Below, one piece after another: positions 41,581 through 55,100 of a DNA stretch of 64,000 bases (position 1 is its first letter; each line of letters begins with the position of its first letter). Under the pieces are notes generated by a model. That model was not told the origin of the DNA. It ran no database searches and saw only the letters and a program-made list of their open reading frames with translations. This stretch comes from Trichoplax adhaerens. Its lineage: Eukaryota > Placozoa > Uniplacotomia > Trichoplacea > Trichoplacidae. A program made the translations under genes and the position numbers. The stretch covers positions 5,136,123 through 5,200,122 of the forward strand of contig NW_002060945.1 in the NCBI RefSeq assembly GCF_000150275.1. The letters run 5' to 3'.

Positions 41581-41582
41581 TT
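41577..41582 (-). terminator. Candidate ACC poly(A) signal overlapping the stop
   Basis: The minus strand reads AAA TAA TAA AAT at the end of ACC, a double stop with an AATAAA hexamer overlapping it. If used, the 3' UTR would be only a few tens of bases. Sequence match only. Confidence 0.35.
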
Positions 41583-44500
41583 ATTTCAAGCCTTTATCCT
41601 TCTTTAGTGCTGTGACCTTATTAAGAAGAGCTTGCCTTTGAGCTGGGTCCATTTTATTGATAGAGTCAGCTAATATATCATTTATTGCTTCACCGTTACT
41701 GTAAGTCAAGCTAAAAAATTGGAATAGTACAGTCAGAAACGTGATAAGGTACGAAAAAGCAGGTATTCTGATCTGGTAAGTACATATTTTTTTCTACGTT
41801 TGCATAAAAGTTAACTTACTCCTTTATTGTACGCGCCGCAAATTCACACCGTAAAGACCTCAAGTTCTTATGGATTATAGATTTTGATTCCTCTGCTTTC
41901 AATTGTTCTTGAACCCATTGGTAAACTGCTTCGTTATCATTCCACTTTCGATCCTAAAAATTAATTTTGTTAGAACTATTTTAGCAAAATCTGTATATTT
42001 TGTGATTACTATAACTTAAACTATAAAATTTATGCTAACAAACTTACCTCAGGTGCTGGATTATTTTCCTTAAACCAAGACTGTATCATCATAGATTGGT
42101 GTTCTACAGCTATCGTACTTTAGAAGGCATAAAAAGTGGCAAATATATTAATGATGCTGGCCTAGTTTAGTAATTTGCATACACTTTCAATAACGAAGAT
42201 ATTTGTTGTTAAATATGACTATTTTTAAAATTTTACGGGTTAGCCGCGCTGATCAGTTGTTTTATTTCGTGTTCGGCCAGTAATCGCTTCAACCGCCAAT
42301 AGAAATATCTTCGGCTTGTCTTCCAGTCTAATATCTCCTACATTGATACCAATAGAGGAAGTTATCACTGAAAATTGTAGATGTCATCCATAATTAAGTT
42401 CTAACAAAAATCAAGCTGTTAAGGTTAAAAAGATATACCCGAATAACTCCCTTTTCACGCATTCTACCAGCAGTATCATGCAAGTCTGCAAACATTACGG
42501 CAGCCTATAGTAATAAATAGTCATTTTCCAAGCACCTGGATTTTGCAACATTTGTATTTAAAGAATGCCCAAAAGATAGACAAAGTCTAACCTCGTGGTA
42601 CATCGGGGCTAGAAAGTTCTCACGTTCTAGCTTTTCATTTTCCAATTTCTTTCTCTCTTCAGCTTTTAAATCTGAATTCAAAACGATGCATGGTTAGGCT
42701 TATTTATAAATGTATCCACGTTAGGACCATAAATTACAAGTATTAAGTTACAAACTGCATAAATATAATAACTAAAATTAGCAAACCTTTGTTAAGGCAT
42801 GCAGTAGATAACGAGGCATAATTCGCATCTAATCTGTTCATTGTTTTAATGATGTCCTTTTTCTTAAATTTGATAGCAACAGTGCCTTCTGGCTCTAAGA
42901 CCCCTCCCCTAATTAGTTAAGAACGATAAAATTATTAAAATCATGGTAACATTTCCATGAAATAATATGCATAGTTGTATGATTAGACAGACCTGCTTTC
43001 TTTGTCAGCATACATTTCCATGTAATTAGGATTAATAGTAGGATCTAACACTACCCAAGCACCTCCTCGAAGCTCACCACATGGAGGGATATAAATCAAA
43101 ATTGGTTGTTTATATTCTCTGAGAGCATCGACAATGTATGAACCAAACTTCAATATTTCATCAAACATATCTAATAAAAATTAAAGTCCCAAAGTTTATG
43201 CTCGTCATAAGCAAAATTATATTTGTGAGCAGAGTTTTAATTGAAACATCAATTTTAAGGTTATAAGTAGGAGCATGGACCTCTTTGTCCACCAGAAAAT
43301 CCTCTCCAGTTGGCAAAAATCATTAACGGTAGCCCTTCTCGTCCAAAATCATTAATCGCCTGTGCCGTCTTATACGATGAGTCTGGGTACCATACCTGAC
43401 CAGCCTGGCTCAAGATCTAAGTTTTTATTATTAGAAATACGATTTACTATCAACGTGGATAAAATGAATTTCTACAGAATTTTGAACTGGTAATTGATCC
43501 AATGTAATAAACACTTACCACTGCTTCAGATTCTGTATTTGCCGGATCAGCAGGAATTTCAGCTACAACAGCTCGCGTTTCCGCAGTAATAACACCCACA
43601 GGGATACCTCCCAATCTAATAATGATAGTTCAAGCATAAATAGATAACAAAATAAAAGCGTCACAATCAACAGGTTTTATGTCCATTTATTAAGATTACT
43701 CATTTAATAACTGAGCCCATAATGGAGACATAAACAAAAAAATGCGTCATAAACATGATATAACGCGCTGTGCATTATTTAAATTTACAGTAGTTGAATA
43801 ATAGTATTCTCCAATTACCTGGCACGTCCAGCTATAACCGTTTGAGCCCATGGACGCTGAATTTCGATAAAGGAATCTTTATCGAAAAATCCACTAACCC
43901 ACTGACCATCTAGCAATTATCGATAAGCTAAACAAAGTTAGGTTTCAGTCATAAACAAATACGACTACAATTTAACCTGACCATTATTTGCCTTTCCAGA
44001 TAACATCCAACGTGCATCAAATGAACTTTTACTAGGAACATATCCAATTTCTCTATCAACTGCATCCCTAGACTTTAGTGGTCTAGCAATAGACTTATTA
44101 TCCTAGATATTATCCCAAAATTAATATTATTTGTATGACTACACAAGAAGTCTCTAACTATTAGCTGTGTAACATGATGAGTATGATTAACCTTTGCAAC
44201 GAATGAAAGCCATTTAACAATGCTATAGATTCCCTCAAAATCATCGTGTACAGTCAGATGCGAAACACCTGTAATTAATAACAATCATTGGAGCAAGCAA
44301 GTTAACGCTGAGATATCTAGTTCACGAACTTAAACTTCAATTCAGGGTTACCATTGTGATACATAATTTGAACCCCGCCGAGTTGAGCATTAGATGTATA
44401 AACTTGCCGGCCTAGGACCTGCAAATATCAGTTTTTAGTTTCCTTTTTCAAGTTTATTTTAATTAATCAGATCAATCATTGCCAACTATTAATAATTATA

Positions 44501-46154
44501 ATTAATGAACCTTATTTAATGCCTGAGCTCCCGTTAAGATGATACTAGTATTCTCAGCTTGGATAACTCTTTGGCCAAGCCTTATAAGGTATGCACCAAT
44601 ACCAACTGAACGACAAGTAACCTACAGTACATAAAAAGAAATACAAATAAACAGGCTTAATCAAATATCTTTACGGCACTGACTCAGGCAAATCCCTGAT
44701 ATAAATAACAGCTGTAAGTTAACTTTTTACGATATAAAATTAGATAAGCAGCAGTTTCTAGAATAAATAATAACACGTGATTTATTATTTTACCAAGCTG
44801 ATAGTGACGATATCTTTGTACGCCTGAGAAGTTTCGCCGGCGATCATTCCAGAACCGCTAAGATTTTCGACACCTAAGCCATCTTTCATTCCTTCATTTC
44901 AATTTAGAGCATAGGAAGAAGAAATAAATGGCACCGAATCAGATCGGTAAGTTGATGATTACGTGTACTGAACGGCTAGAGGGGAATTTTTTGAAATAGT
45001 ACCTATAATGTCCGTTATTTTATAGCGCGATTCGCCTTCATCTTCAATCAGATCAGCTTTAACCGATTTAGCCTTGCTAAACTATAAAGTGATTGTATAG
45101 CAGGAATAAGACTTATAATAGAAAGGATTTAAAAATATATGCATGAAAATATTCATTATTACCTTGGCAAAATCTGCAGGTGTTAAGTACAAATATTTGA
45201 AGCCCTAATAAGACATGTTTGAAATCTTACTACCATAAAAAATAAATGTAGATCATTTCATTGTTATACGAATTCTCATGTTTACCCGTTCCGGATAGTT
45301 TTGATTCTCCCAAGCAATCTTAAACAAACTTTTAACTTCTTCAGCTAATCCAATTCTAGCTCCACTGTTAACAGATATATAAATACGCGGTATACCCAAA
45401 CGTCTGGCAAGTTCTGAAGCTTTCTAAATAATTTAAATTATGGTCGAATTAAGCCTAATCTTTATATCAGTTATATTGCATAAATATAATGATCTCTTAC
45501 CATGAACACTTCATCTTCTAATAGACCGAATGATCCAATATTAAGGGTGATATCATTAGCAATTAAAATGATCTATAAATAATAATTACAGCCATGTAAA
45601 GCTATTTGCGTATCCTTACATTTGATTTGAAATATAATAATACCTCTCTGCCTTCAGGACATTCAGGTGCAAAAAGTTTAATTTTCCAGGCTATCATGCC
45701 AATCTAAAGAAGTTATAAAATAAATTTTTCGTACAGAATTGAATTATAACTGCGATGCAGTCTTCTATGAACCTGATTCTCTCCAGGAAGTCTTTGTAGG
45801 ACGATAAGTTGACCTTGATCATCTAAAACTAGTTCTTCACAAGATATCTAAAACAAGGCCGTTTGGTTAGTCTATTTCTAGATAGTAAATGAAACGGTAG
45901 CAACAACAAAGAGCACAAGACGAAGTTAAAAATGAATACCAAGACATCTGGCTTAGTAACATCTGAATTCATTCTTGCATACTCATCCCATGCGTACGAG
46001 ACAGCCTAGTATTAAAATACCTTTAACATGACTTTTTCTATGTTATGCGTCGGTGTATATGAATAAATCAATATCAGTTTCATACCTGTTTAAACAGCTC
46101 CGGAAAGTCATAAACATACGTAGTACCGTACTGCTGAGCCTGATAGCGTTTAGA
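41581..46154 (-). other. ACC carboxyltransferase domain exons (47-70)
   Basis: Exons: 46086-46154, 45940-46005, 45773-45847, 45644-45703, 45501-45572, 45286-45423, 45163-45204, 45003-45081, 44794-44882, 44511-44621, 44352-44418, 44192-44268, 43982-44102, 43819-43909, 43519-43615, 43281-43416, 42993-43170, 42787-42908, 42592-42671, 42439-42504, 42237-42337, 42048-42117, 41820-41953 and 41581-41698. Runs such as [85 protein letters not shown] and [14 protein letters not shown] identify both halves of the carboxyltransferase, which moves the carboxyl group from biotin to acetyl-CoA. Exons are complete and in phase to the stop. Confidence 0.95.
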
Positions 46155-49100
46155 CTAATTGCATTGAAATATTATGAGATTAAAGGATGTTGAAACATTT
46201 TTTGTAATCCGTACTAAACATTCCGACACAACTAGAATAATACCTGTAAGTGATCCTTCGTCATGTAAGGGACACTTATAGATAGACCATGCATTGGTCC
46301 TTGGACTTTTCCATAGGATTGAAATGTTACCTACCATTAAAGTATACGGTAATTAAGCAGGTAAACACATAAAATAATCTCTGCTTCAGCTTTGCAATGG
46401 TTCAACTTCAAACTTACTCTTCCTGTTCTGTTATCAGTATATTCCCGATATAAATATGTACTGAGGAAATATCCGGATTCACTGTTAAGTACTAATCGGA
46501 GCCCAATTTGATCCGCATCTGGTGAAGATCTAATAAAGTAAATCGATAAGTTTAAGTGGGTTACGTTTCATACAGGTTTTTAACTCTAGAACGCATGTAT
46601 AACCTTATCGTCATTTTGATTTCGGCTTGTAAGACTCTGAGACTTAATAATCTTTTGCCGTATCTAAGGACCATGCGGCGAACATTTTCTTCGATCTGTA
46701 TTACAGAACACATACTTCGTAACGAATCTATCAACACAAATACTTATTATATTGCGATATATTCGTCGCCTTACTTTCGTTGGATCCATAATGACAGTAG
46801 GCACAAAATTAAGGAATATATGATTGCAATCAGTGCCTCTATACTGTAATGAAAACGAAAGTTTCAGGAATTAAGAAATTACAAGTCAATTTTTTAATTA
46901 AGGATGTATAGTTGACTTGCCTCTGGGGATATTACAAGTACTTCCAAGGTATCTAAAGCTTCCAGCAAGTATCTTTCTCCTTCTTTTTCTAAGTATTCGT
47001 AAGATGCATCCTGAATTTTGAAACAATATGGTTTCAACGTCTGTAACAGTTAAGACTATACGTAATATAGAGTAATAAAATTGTTTGGTAATACCTTTGT
47101 TACAAAATCGGAATGTCTAATGATCATCCGGATAAAAAATCGACGATCGGTAACAGATTCATTTGCCGACTTAATTTGAGATATTACAAACAGTCCTTTA
47201 GAAAATTTTAGTAAAGTGTTATATACACTGAAATCTTTAAGTTTGAATGAACCTTTCTCCCTTTACCAAAATAGACATGCATGCGAGGATTATCTGTTGT
47301 TATATATGCTATATCAAAAGCTTGCATTCGACTAATTTCGAGTTGAAAAGCTAAGGCTGGTTCTAGGTGGCGGTAGATTGTATCTTCTTGAAACTGAAAA
47401 TAGAATGAATAGGCAACATATATTCTTATTTATGCGAATAAAAGTAAAAGAACATGTCAATAAAGATCTTACAATTGTATTGGCGCGATACGTGAAATAC
47501 TTTGGAAATCCACCCTATAAAATAGATCTCTTATATTAAATTATTGATTTGTCAAAGCACGATTTCATTATAATCTGATGTTTTCGTCAACCTCTTCAAT
47601 AATAAGAATAGTAATTCGACGTATTCCATATTCGATAAGTTCACTTTTCTAAGAAATTAGAGGTATCAATTCAGTTGACTACATCATATCAAATAAAAGT
47701 TTAAATTTTTTTACAGAAACAGACCTTTGCATGTACAAATTTTTCTAACATAGTAGCCAAAGCATCGTCCTTATATGCATCAATCTTCAGGATAGCAACA
47801 TTAATTATGTGGATCGGCTCGTCAGAGTAGAGATGCTTAAAGATATAGTTATGATTTGGTCACATAGGCTGGATATTAATAGATACGCGTACATACGTTG
47901 CTATGTATATATTATGGAATAATGTTAAGTAAAGTTACAGAAGTTTGATTTTCCCACAAAGGTTCTAATCCTTTCCTAGCTTCAGATCGCATAGGACTGA
48001 CGGGATCGATGCGAAAACGACGAATTATTGCAGCAAAATTCCTGAAAAGATCAGAGAAGATCATTATCTGTAGCAAGTGATATTAATTTAAATATGATGC
48101 AATACGTACTCCTCTAGATCCTTCAAGTCTTCGACTGCGGTCATAGCACCAATTCTTTCACAAGGCGGTAGAGAATCGTCTTTGGCTGCATAACTAGACA
48201 AGTCTTCACTCAGGCTAGCTACCTGATGTCCAAATTAGTACCGTAAGCGTTAATACAACAAAAAATTAGGGTAAGTACAATAAAGTCCAAGTAATTACCC
48301 TCGTTATTGGTCTTGTCAACTGCTTCGTTCTCTTTATATTCATCGAAACCCGATGTGGGTGGCTGGACGGAAGAAGAAATCGAAATTCTACCAACCATTT
48401 ATTACCACTGAGCTAATACGACGATATTATAAAGTATAGGTTAATGCTTCGTCAGTAACAATGATAATAAATAGCTAGAAATATAATTCATTGTAGAGTA
48501 CTTTTTCATGCTTTAAGCTTTTCAATTCATAGGCTTGGTACGATCGTCTTACATATACCTAAAGGATTACGCTATTAATACCAATCGTATCTGGATTTTG
48601 ATTCCGATACTGACAAACTATCAACTTTACACTACATCTACCAACTAAATTAAGAAATACTATGAATCATGTAAAATAAACATGTACTACTGCCTAACAT
48701 ACCTCAAGAGCAGCCATTTTTACTATATTGTTATCATGGTAAAAGAAACTCGGTAGAACATCAAATATTGACGTTTCCGATACTATAAGTTTCTAAGGAG
48801 AGATTTTCAATTATTTAAATCAAAACTGAAGTTACTCAGAAACTTATATATGAATTAAAACCATACTTGCAGATTATCAGGGCAAAACTGATGCCCATGC
48901 ATGTCAATGGCGGAAAGAAAAATCGATTCTACTTGGTTACGTCGTAATTGATACGAGGGCTGATGAGCAGCAATTAGTACCTAAAAGGAAAACTATTTAA
49001 TACCACACCAACTCATCCCATTATTAGAAATCGGGTAATTATTTAAAAGGTAGTACTATGAACAAACCTGTCTTGCTCTCAAAGCCACTTTAGCATTTTC

Positions 49101-52100
49101 TTGATTGTTAAGTTTGGTCAGTTCCGATAATACTGCAATAAGTTCATCAGTCAAACCAGTTTCATTAGAGGAAATATGATCCTAAGGAACAGCATTAGAT
49201 ATAACTTATCAACGGGTAATAAGAATATATGATTAATCACATAATTTTAAGTATCAATCATATAGTTACTATTAGCATCACAGCGGCGGTATTTTTCATG
49301 GCAACTTGTGAGTGTGAAAGAATGCTGGTGACAACTAGAGATAGATTATCGCTGTATTTTTCGCGTAATGCAGCCACACATTTATCGTAATTGCCTATTT
49401 TTAAATTATTAATAGTTTAACTTATATCGAAACAAGCTAAAGCCTCCCATATCAATAACATACCTTGATTAAAAATAGTTTCTACTTCAATATATTTCTT
49501 AAGCATAGATATGACAACCGATTTCATGTGCCCTCTAGTACCATTTCGGTACCTTTGGAAAAATTGTATAATTTAGATTCCATGTATTCCTACTAATCTA
49601 ATATAATTAAAATTACCTTCTCACAAGCTGCAGTATTGTTTGTGTATTTAAAAAGAAAGAGTCTCGATCTACTCTTTTTGTGAGCGTACTTGCATGTGCG
49701 TCAATTATGTTTGCAATCTGCAATGAAAAGTTTTCATTATCACTATATAATAAAGGTTTGATGATACTAGAAAACAAACGGATAGAAATATCAGCAAATT
49801 AATACAGCTATTGTACCTGCTGGCTTGGAAACTGACATAATACAGATGTGATATTACTAGAATAAATAGCAAGCTCCTTATTTATAGCGTTTTCAATGGA
49901 AGCAGGTATGCGACCAGACATCGTATGCATGATCTCCTATATATCGATTAGATTCCGAAACGCTGTTAGTAAAACTTTTTACCAATTCAAAAACATGATA
50001 CTTGGTACCTTTAGTTCAAGTAGTGGAAGAGCCGGGTCTCTGAGGCAAGAGACTAATGTTTCAATATTTTTTTCAAGCTTTACAATAGACAAAAGCGAAA
50101 TTTAATTTTATCAATAAGTAGGAATAAAATGATTTCGATATAATCAGAAATTGATAACCTGTACCTTCTTAATGAAATGTGATTTAGGTATACAATAGCC
50201 ATCCATCAAGTTTAATAATAATTCCAGTGATGCCTTGAATATCTAGAAATAGTTAGGCAAATATTGAAATTTTAAGTATTACTAACACGAAATTTCGTTT
50301 AAAATTAATAGCCTTACTTGATGAACTTGGGCCCCTTCTAGTCTTGAATATTGCTCATTTGTAAACTTTCCGGTAAAAAGTTGCGCCTAATGAAATTTTA
50401 GAGTAGCAATTTAGAATCTATCCGTAGGTGAAAACAAATCATCATTCGTACAAATAATCTAAGGGAATATACACCTTTTTAACAAGGTTTGGATCGTCAA
50501 GTTCTAGTGTTGCTAAAACACTCGCTGGTTCAAGAATGGCGCCAGGTCGTTTAACATAATGAATTCTTTAAAAAATTTCTTAGTCAATATAGCGTAATAA
50601 TGAAAGATAATATTTCGGGAAAAATTAATATTAGAACAGTCGATGTACTTACTTTCCAGATTCTGTAGAGATTAAGGACATTATCATTTTCATTACCTAA
50701 ATTGTTTCTCGATGTTAGTAATACTAGAGGCGTGGTAGATTTATATTTAATCGAACTAAGAGTAAACACTAGCAAGGATTGGATGTAATGAGTAAGTCTT
50801 GCCTCAATTTCAGCATAAGGAATAGTTGGGTTAATTGCGCCACCGTCTTCAACTAAGAACTGTACCAACTTTCCTGCAGATGGGGACCTACATATTTGGA
50901 TAATATAATTATTTAGTACATAAGTAAGCCTAATATTGGCGATTCATTACGATACAATGTTAGCCAATTAACCCACCGTAGGATGGTTGGATCACTCTCT
51001 TTTTCGAAAATACAAGTTTTACCGCCAATCACAACACGGTATCTGTAATTCGCACAAATGTCAGTTAAAAAATTTCTAAATAGCGAAATGATGACACAAT
51101 ATCAATTATATTGACATTTCTATATACTTATCGACTTCTTCTGTTATATATGTCGTGTAACTATTGCCTCTTAATGATATCAACAGCCCACTATCACTCA
51201 ATCTGTGCATTGCAGAAAATTTACGTAAATAACACTAATTTATCTAATAGTAAGCTTGTATTACTATAATAATAAAATTATCAACAGCATACCGATGCAC
51301 TTCGACTTCAATATATGAGCTATTCATAACGACAGCATAGAGTGACAAGCCTAATCGCGTAACCTTTCAGGTAATAATTTTATAGATTAGCAATAATATA
51401 GGAAGCTTTCATAAATCATAGTAATGGAGATACTTTACCTGCAGTTCGTATTTGATATGATCGTGAATGAGTTCGACATTAACTGTATTAGTCAGCAGGT
51501 TGACGGGCAAGACCTGCCCTCTGCAATAGAAAATTAATCCTTAATCTGACAATATTCATATCTTAGTGAATATAAACTACATCCCAGGAGAAAACAAAAA
51601 TTATATTGAACCTTTCTAAAGATGCTCCGTAGGTGGAGTATCGCTTCTGAATATCATTGCTAGCAACATGAAGAGCTCCAGTAATAACGGCCAGCATAAT
51701 GTCGGGTTTTTCCGCCTGAATAGTATGTAAAATTTCATAATGCGATATTTAATAGCATTTCGAATGTGACTAACCTTCACTTTCTTGGATATAAGCGCAT
51801 CTAACCAGCTAGTACTAATTTCGTTATTACAAAAGTCATCAGTTTCCATCAATTTAATTAAGTACTCGACTGTAGTTCTAAAGTCCGCACGAATTGAAAG
51901 TTTCTGGAGAGCAACAACCATGTTCCTGTTTCATCAGTTTACAGATTTAAGTAGTAATAAAGTATGTTCAACCATATAACTAATAATTTTATATGATGAC
52001 TAGTGTACCCGAACGTATATGAAAACGCCCGCAAAAAAGGCACCGTACATTATTTCTATTGATAGAGCTATAGATACATACCTTCTTGCATCTTCTCTAT

Positions 52101-55100
52101 TTTCACCCCAGGCGAAGCAGTGGCCGAATTGGGAGTCCGCAAATTCATGGATCGATCCTGACGCAATGACACTAAAGTAACCCCACACATTATTACTACT
52201 CCGGAAATTTAACTCGTGAATCATTCCCCCACTAGGCTTGAAATTCTAAGATTTTACATTTAAAGCATCAAATTGCGTATATCTGTAAGCCAAGATAATA
52301 ATCTAATCACGCGACTATAAATATAATAGATGATATTTATACCTCATCTGGATTTTCCGCTGTGATACGTGCGGCAATGACATGCCCTTTCGGAGGAAGT
52401 CGCTTATCGATGCTGTTAAGTAAATGATAACGGCAAAGTTAAATAAACTAGTGGTGCAATGGTGCATTCCTATAACAATAAATACATCCAACTGAAATCT
52501 TTGCAATAAAGGTTTACTTTGAAAAATCAATAGGGGTATCTTCTAAAGGATTTTCTCCGTAAAAATTCCTTATGCTACTAATTCGATGTAATGGTATACC
52601 CATAGCGATTTGTAACTGGGCAGCTGGTAAATTTATATCTGTTACCATTTCTGTGCATGGATGTTCTACCTATTCATATACAAAATGCACATACGTATTT
52701 TCCCATGAATTAAATAATTTCCTATTGCTCCTTAACAATCATAATACCTGTAAACGAGGGTTCAGTTCCAAAAAATAAAATCCATCTTCTTCGGTGTATA
52801 AATACTCAACAGTTCCCGCACTTACATACCGTACCATTCTTGCTAAGGTTACAGCGGCCTATGTTGACGGTGAATCAGAAAGAACTATTTAGCATTGTAG
52901 TAAATCTTTATACGATGTAACGTATGTGCAGTTATCAAAGTACCTTTTCCATTTGTCTAAAGACTTCAGGAAGGGCAATAGCCGCTGGTGCTTCTTCGAT
53001 AATTTTCTGATGTCGCCTTTGAACCGAACAATCACGACCATACAAAGAGATAGCCTGACCATATTGATCAGCTAAGATTTGCACTTCCAAATGACGAGCG
53101 CTGTTGTAATTAATATCAAAAACTTATATGTAAAAGACAGATTTATTTTTTATATGTTACAGTCTGCAATCCTACCATTTAGCCAGCTTCATAATAAAAA
53201 TTGGCGAACCAGGAACCTCAGATTGAACCTAGATGCAATTAGTTTAAAAAATTTGGCACCGTTCAGGACAAATTACGAGTATAGCACTTCATTTATTATA
53301 TATGTGGATTAGCACAAACCTGTCTGAAAAGTGTCGGAAAATCTTTCTCGCTTTCCACTTTTCGGATACCTTTACCACCCCCGCCTTCAGATGCTTTAAT
53401 CATTACAGGATAGCCTATCTTGTTGGCAGAATTAACACCTTCATCCACCGTAGTAACGCAACCCTTCTTATATACTTCATCTGTAACTTCCGCTACTTTT
53501 CCTTTTGCGACATCTTCTTCTACCCAATCAATTTTGAGCTCTAAATTTGATTACAGAATATTATTTTCGTGTAAAAACAGCCATGGATCATTGATACTGT
53601 GTAGCGTATTACTGTACCTGAGCCACTCCATGGCATTGTAGGCACTCCGGCAGTTTGGGCAACAATCGACGATGCGATCTTATCTCCGAGTGCCCACATA
53701 GCATGTTCGGGTGGTCCTACAAAGGTTTTGCATTCATTATACGATCTTTTTATCATAACTACATTAATGCTAAATACGAATACAGCATAACCTGTACAGT
53801 TTCCCATCTCTATTGCCTGATACTTAATACGTTACCTATAAAAGCTATATCGTTCTTATGTAATAATTCAGGCAATCTAGGATTTTCAGAAGCGTGTCCC
53901 CATCCTGCCCAAACGGCCTGGATTATCAAAAGGATTCAATATTACTTACACTACATAACATAAATGCTGTAATTAAGAATTACGGTTAAAAAATTTTGGG
54001 TGTCCATTTCTTTTATTGCTACTTTCGTCAGTACAGAACTTAATACAATTTTAAGCAGTGCGTATCTTTTATACTGCATATAGTATTTTAATTTAGATCT
54101 TACTTGAGACTTGGTCCTCTTGGCAATTTCTACAATCAGATCAACATTAGCGTAATTGTGATTATTAGTTCCTCCAGGTACCATGACGTAATGATCGGCC
54201 ATTTTGATATATTCAGCATTAGCCTTATCGTAAGAATGTAATATAACTGCCTTAATCCACTGAATTATTACACAGATCAAATCGAGCTGATATAAAAATA
54301 TCGGTAAGATGAATGCGTTGTAATGGTCAGATAGTTAATAAAAGTTTACAAAATTTTGTACTCTGTTGATAGCCCATCAACAGACATTACGTAGTAGATT
54401 CCAAGACGATTAATTATAACTAGGGCGCAACTTATGTAACTATCTGGTAAACTTATTGGTATATAAATATCTTCAATAACAATCAAATAATATCCCACTC
54501 AATTTCGGAATGGCAACTTGCCGATGGCCGAGATCCAGCACAATATCACGAAAATTAATTATTCGATCGACATGATTACAGTATGACCTTATTGCCAGAT
54601 AGTATGGTACTAGTTGTTAGACAACAGCGAGAGTATTTAATTAATTAATCAAAGAACGGCAAACGAGTTAACTATACAATACAGAATTCATAACTCTAAA
54701 ATATTGTGTAATTTATCGATATTTAGAATATACTACCAGTAACATACAGAAAGGCTATTGTGAATAGGTGACACATGCCTATACCTTAAGATCATCTGGA
54801 GTTACCATGGAACAAAATTTGATGGCCCTTTCGTTGCCAAACATTTCGTAGGACCACCGACGAACGGATGTCATGCATTTTACGGCTGCGATACCATTAT
54901 TTGATATTAGCACCTGTAGTGCAATAGTTGATGAGATACATTTTGTAGACAGGGAGAATAAATACTTTTTATTAATGCAGCATATTCTTCACATTAAATT
55001 ATACTGTCACTATCATGATATCGTACAAATTTGTTGCACATATTTATTCAAACGCGCATGTAATACGACATTACGGTATACATAAGTATACGTATACTGT

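Noticed and set aside
46556-46849. 97-codon plus-strand open frame
   Set aside because: Antisense of ACC exons 46604-46695 and 46775-46843, which carry conserved motifs.
47515-47591. A missing exon in ACC between ILIIEE and GGFPKYFTY
   Set aside because: The intron is only 77 bp with no open space; the vertebrate loop here is simply longer, and phases agree without an extra exon.
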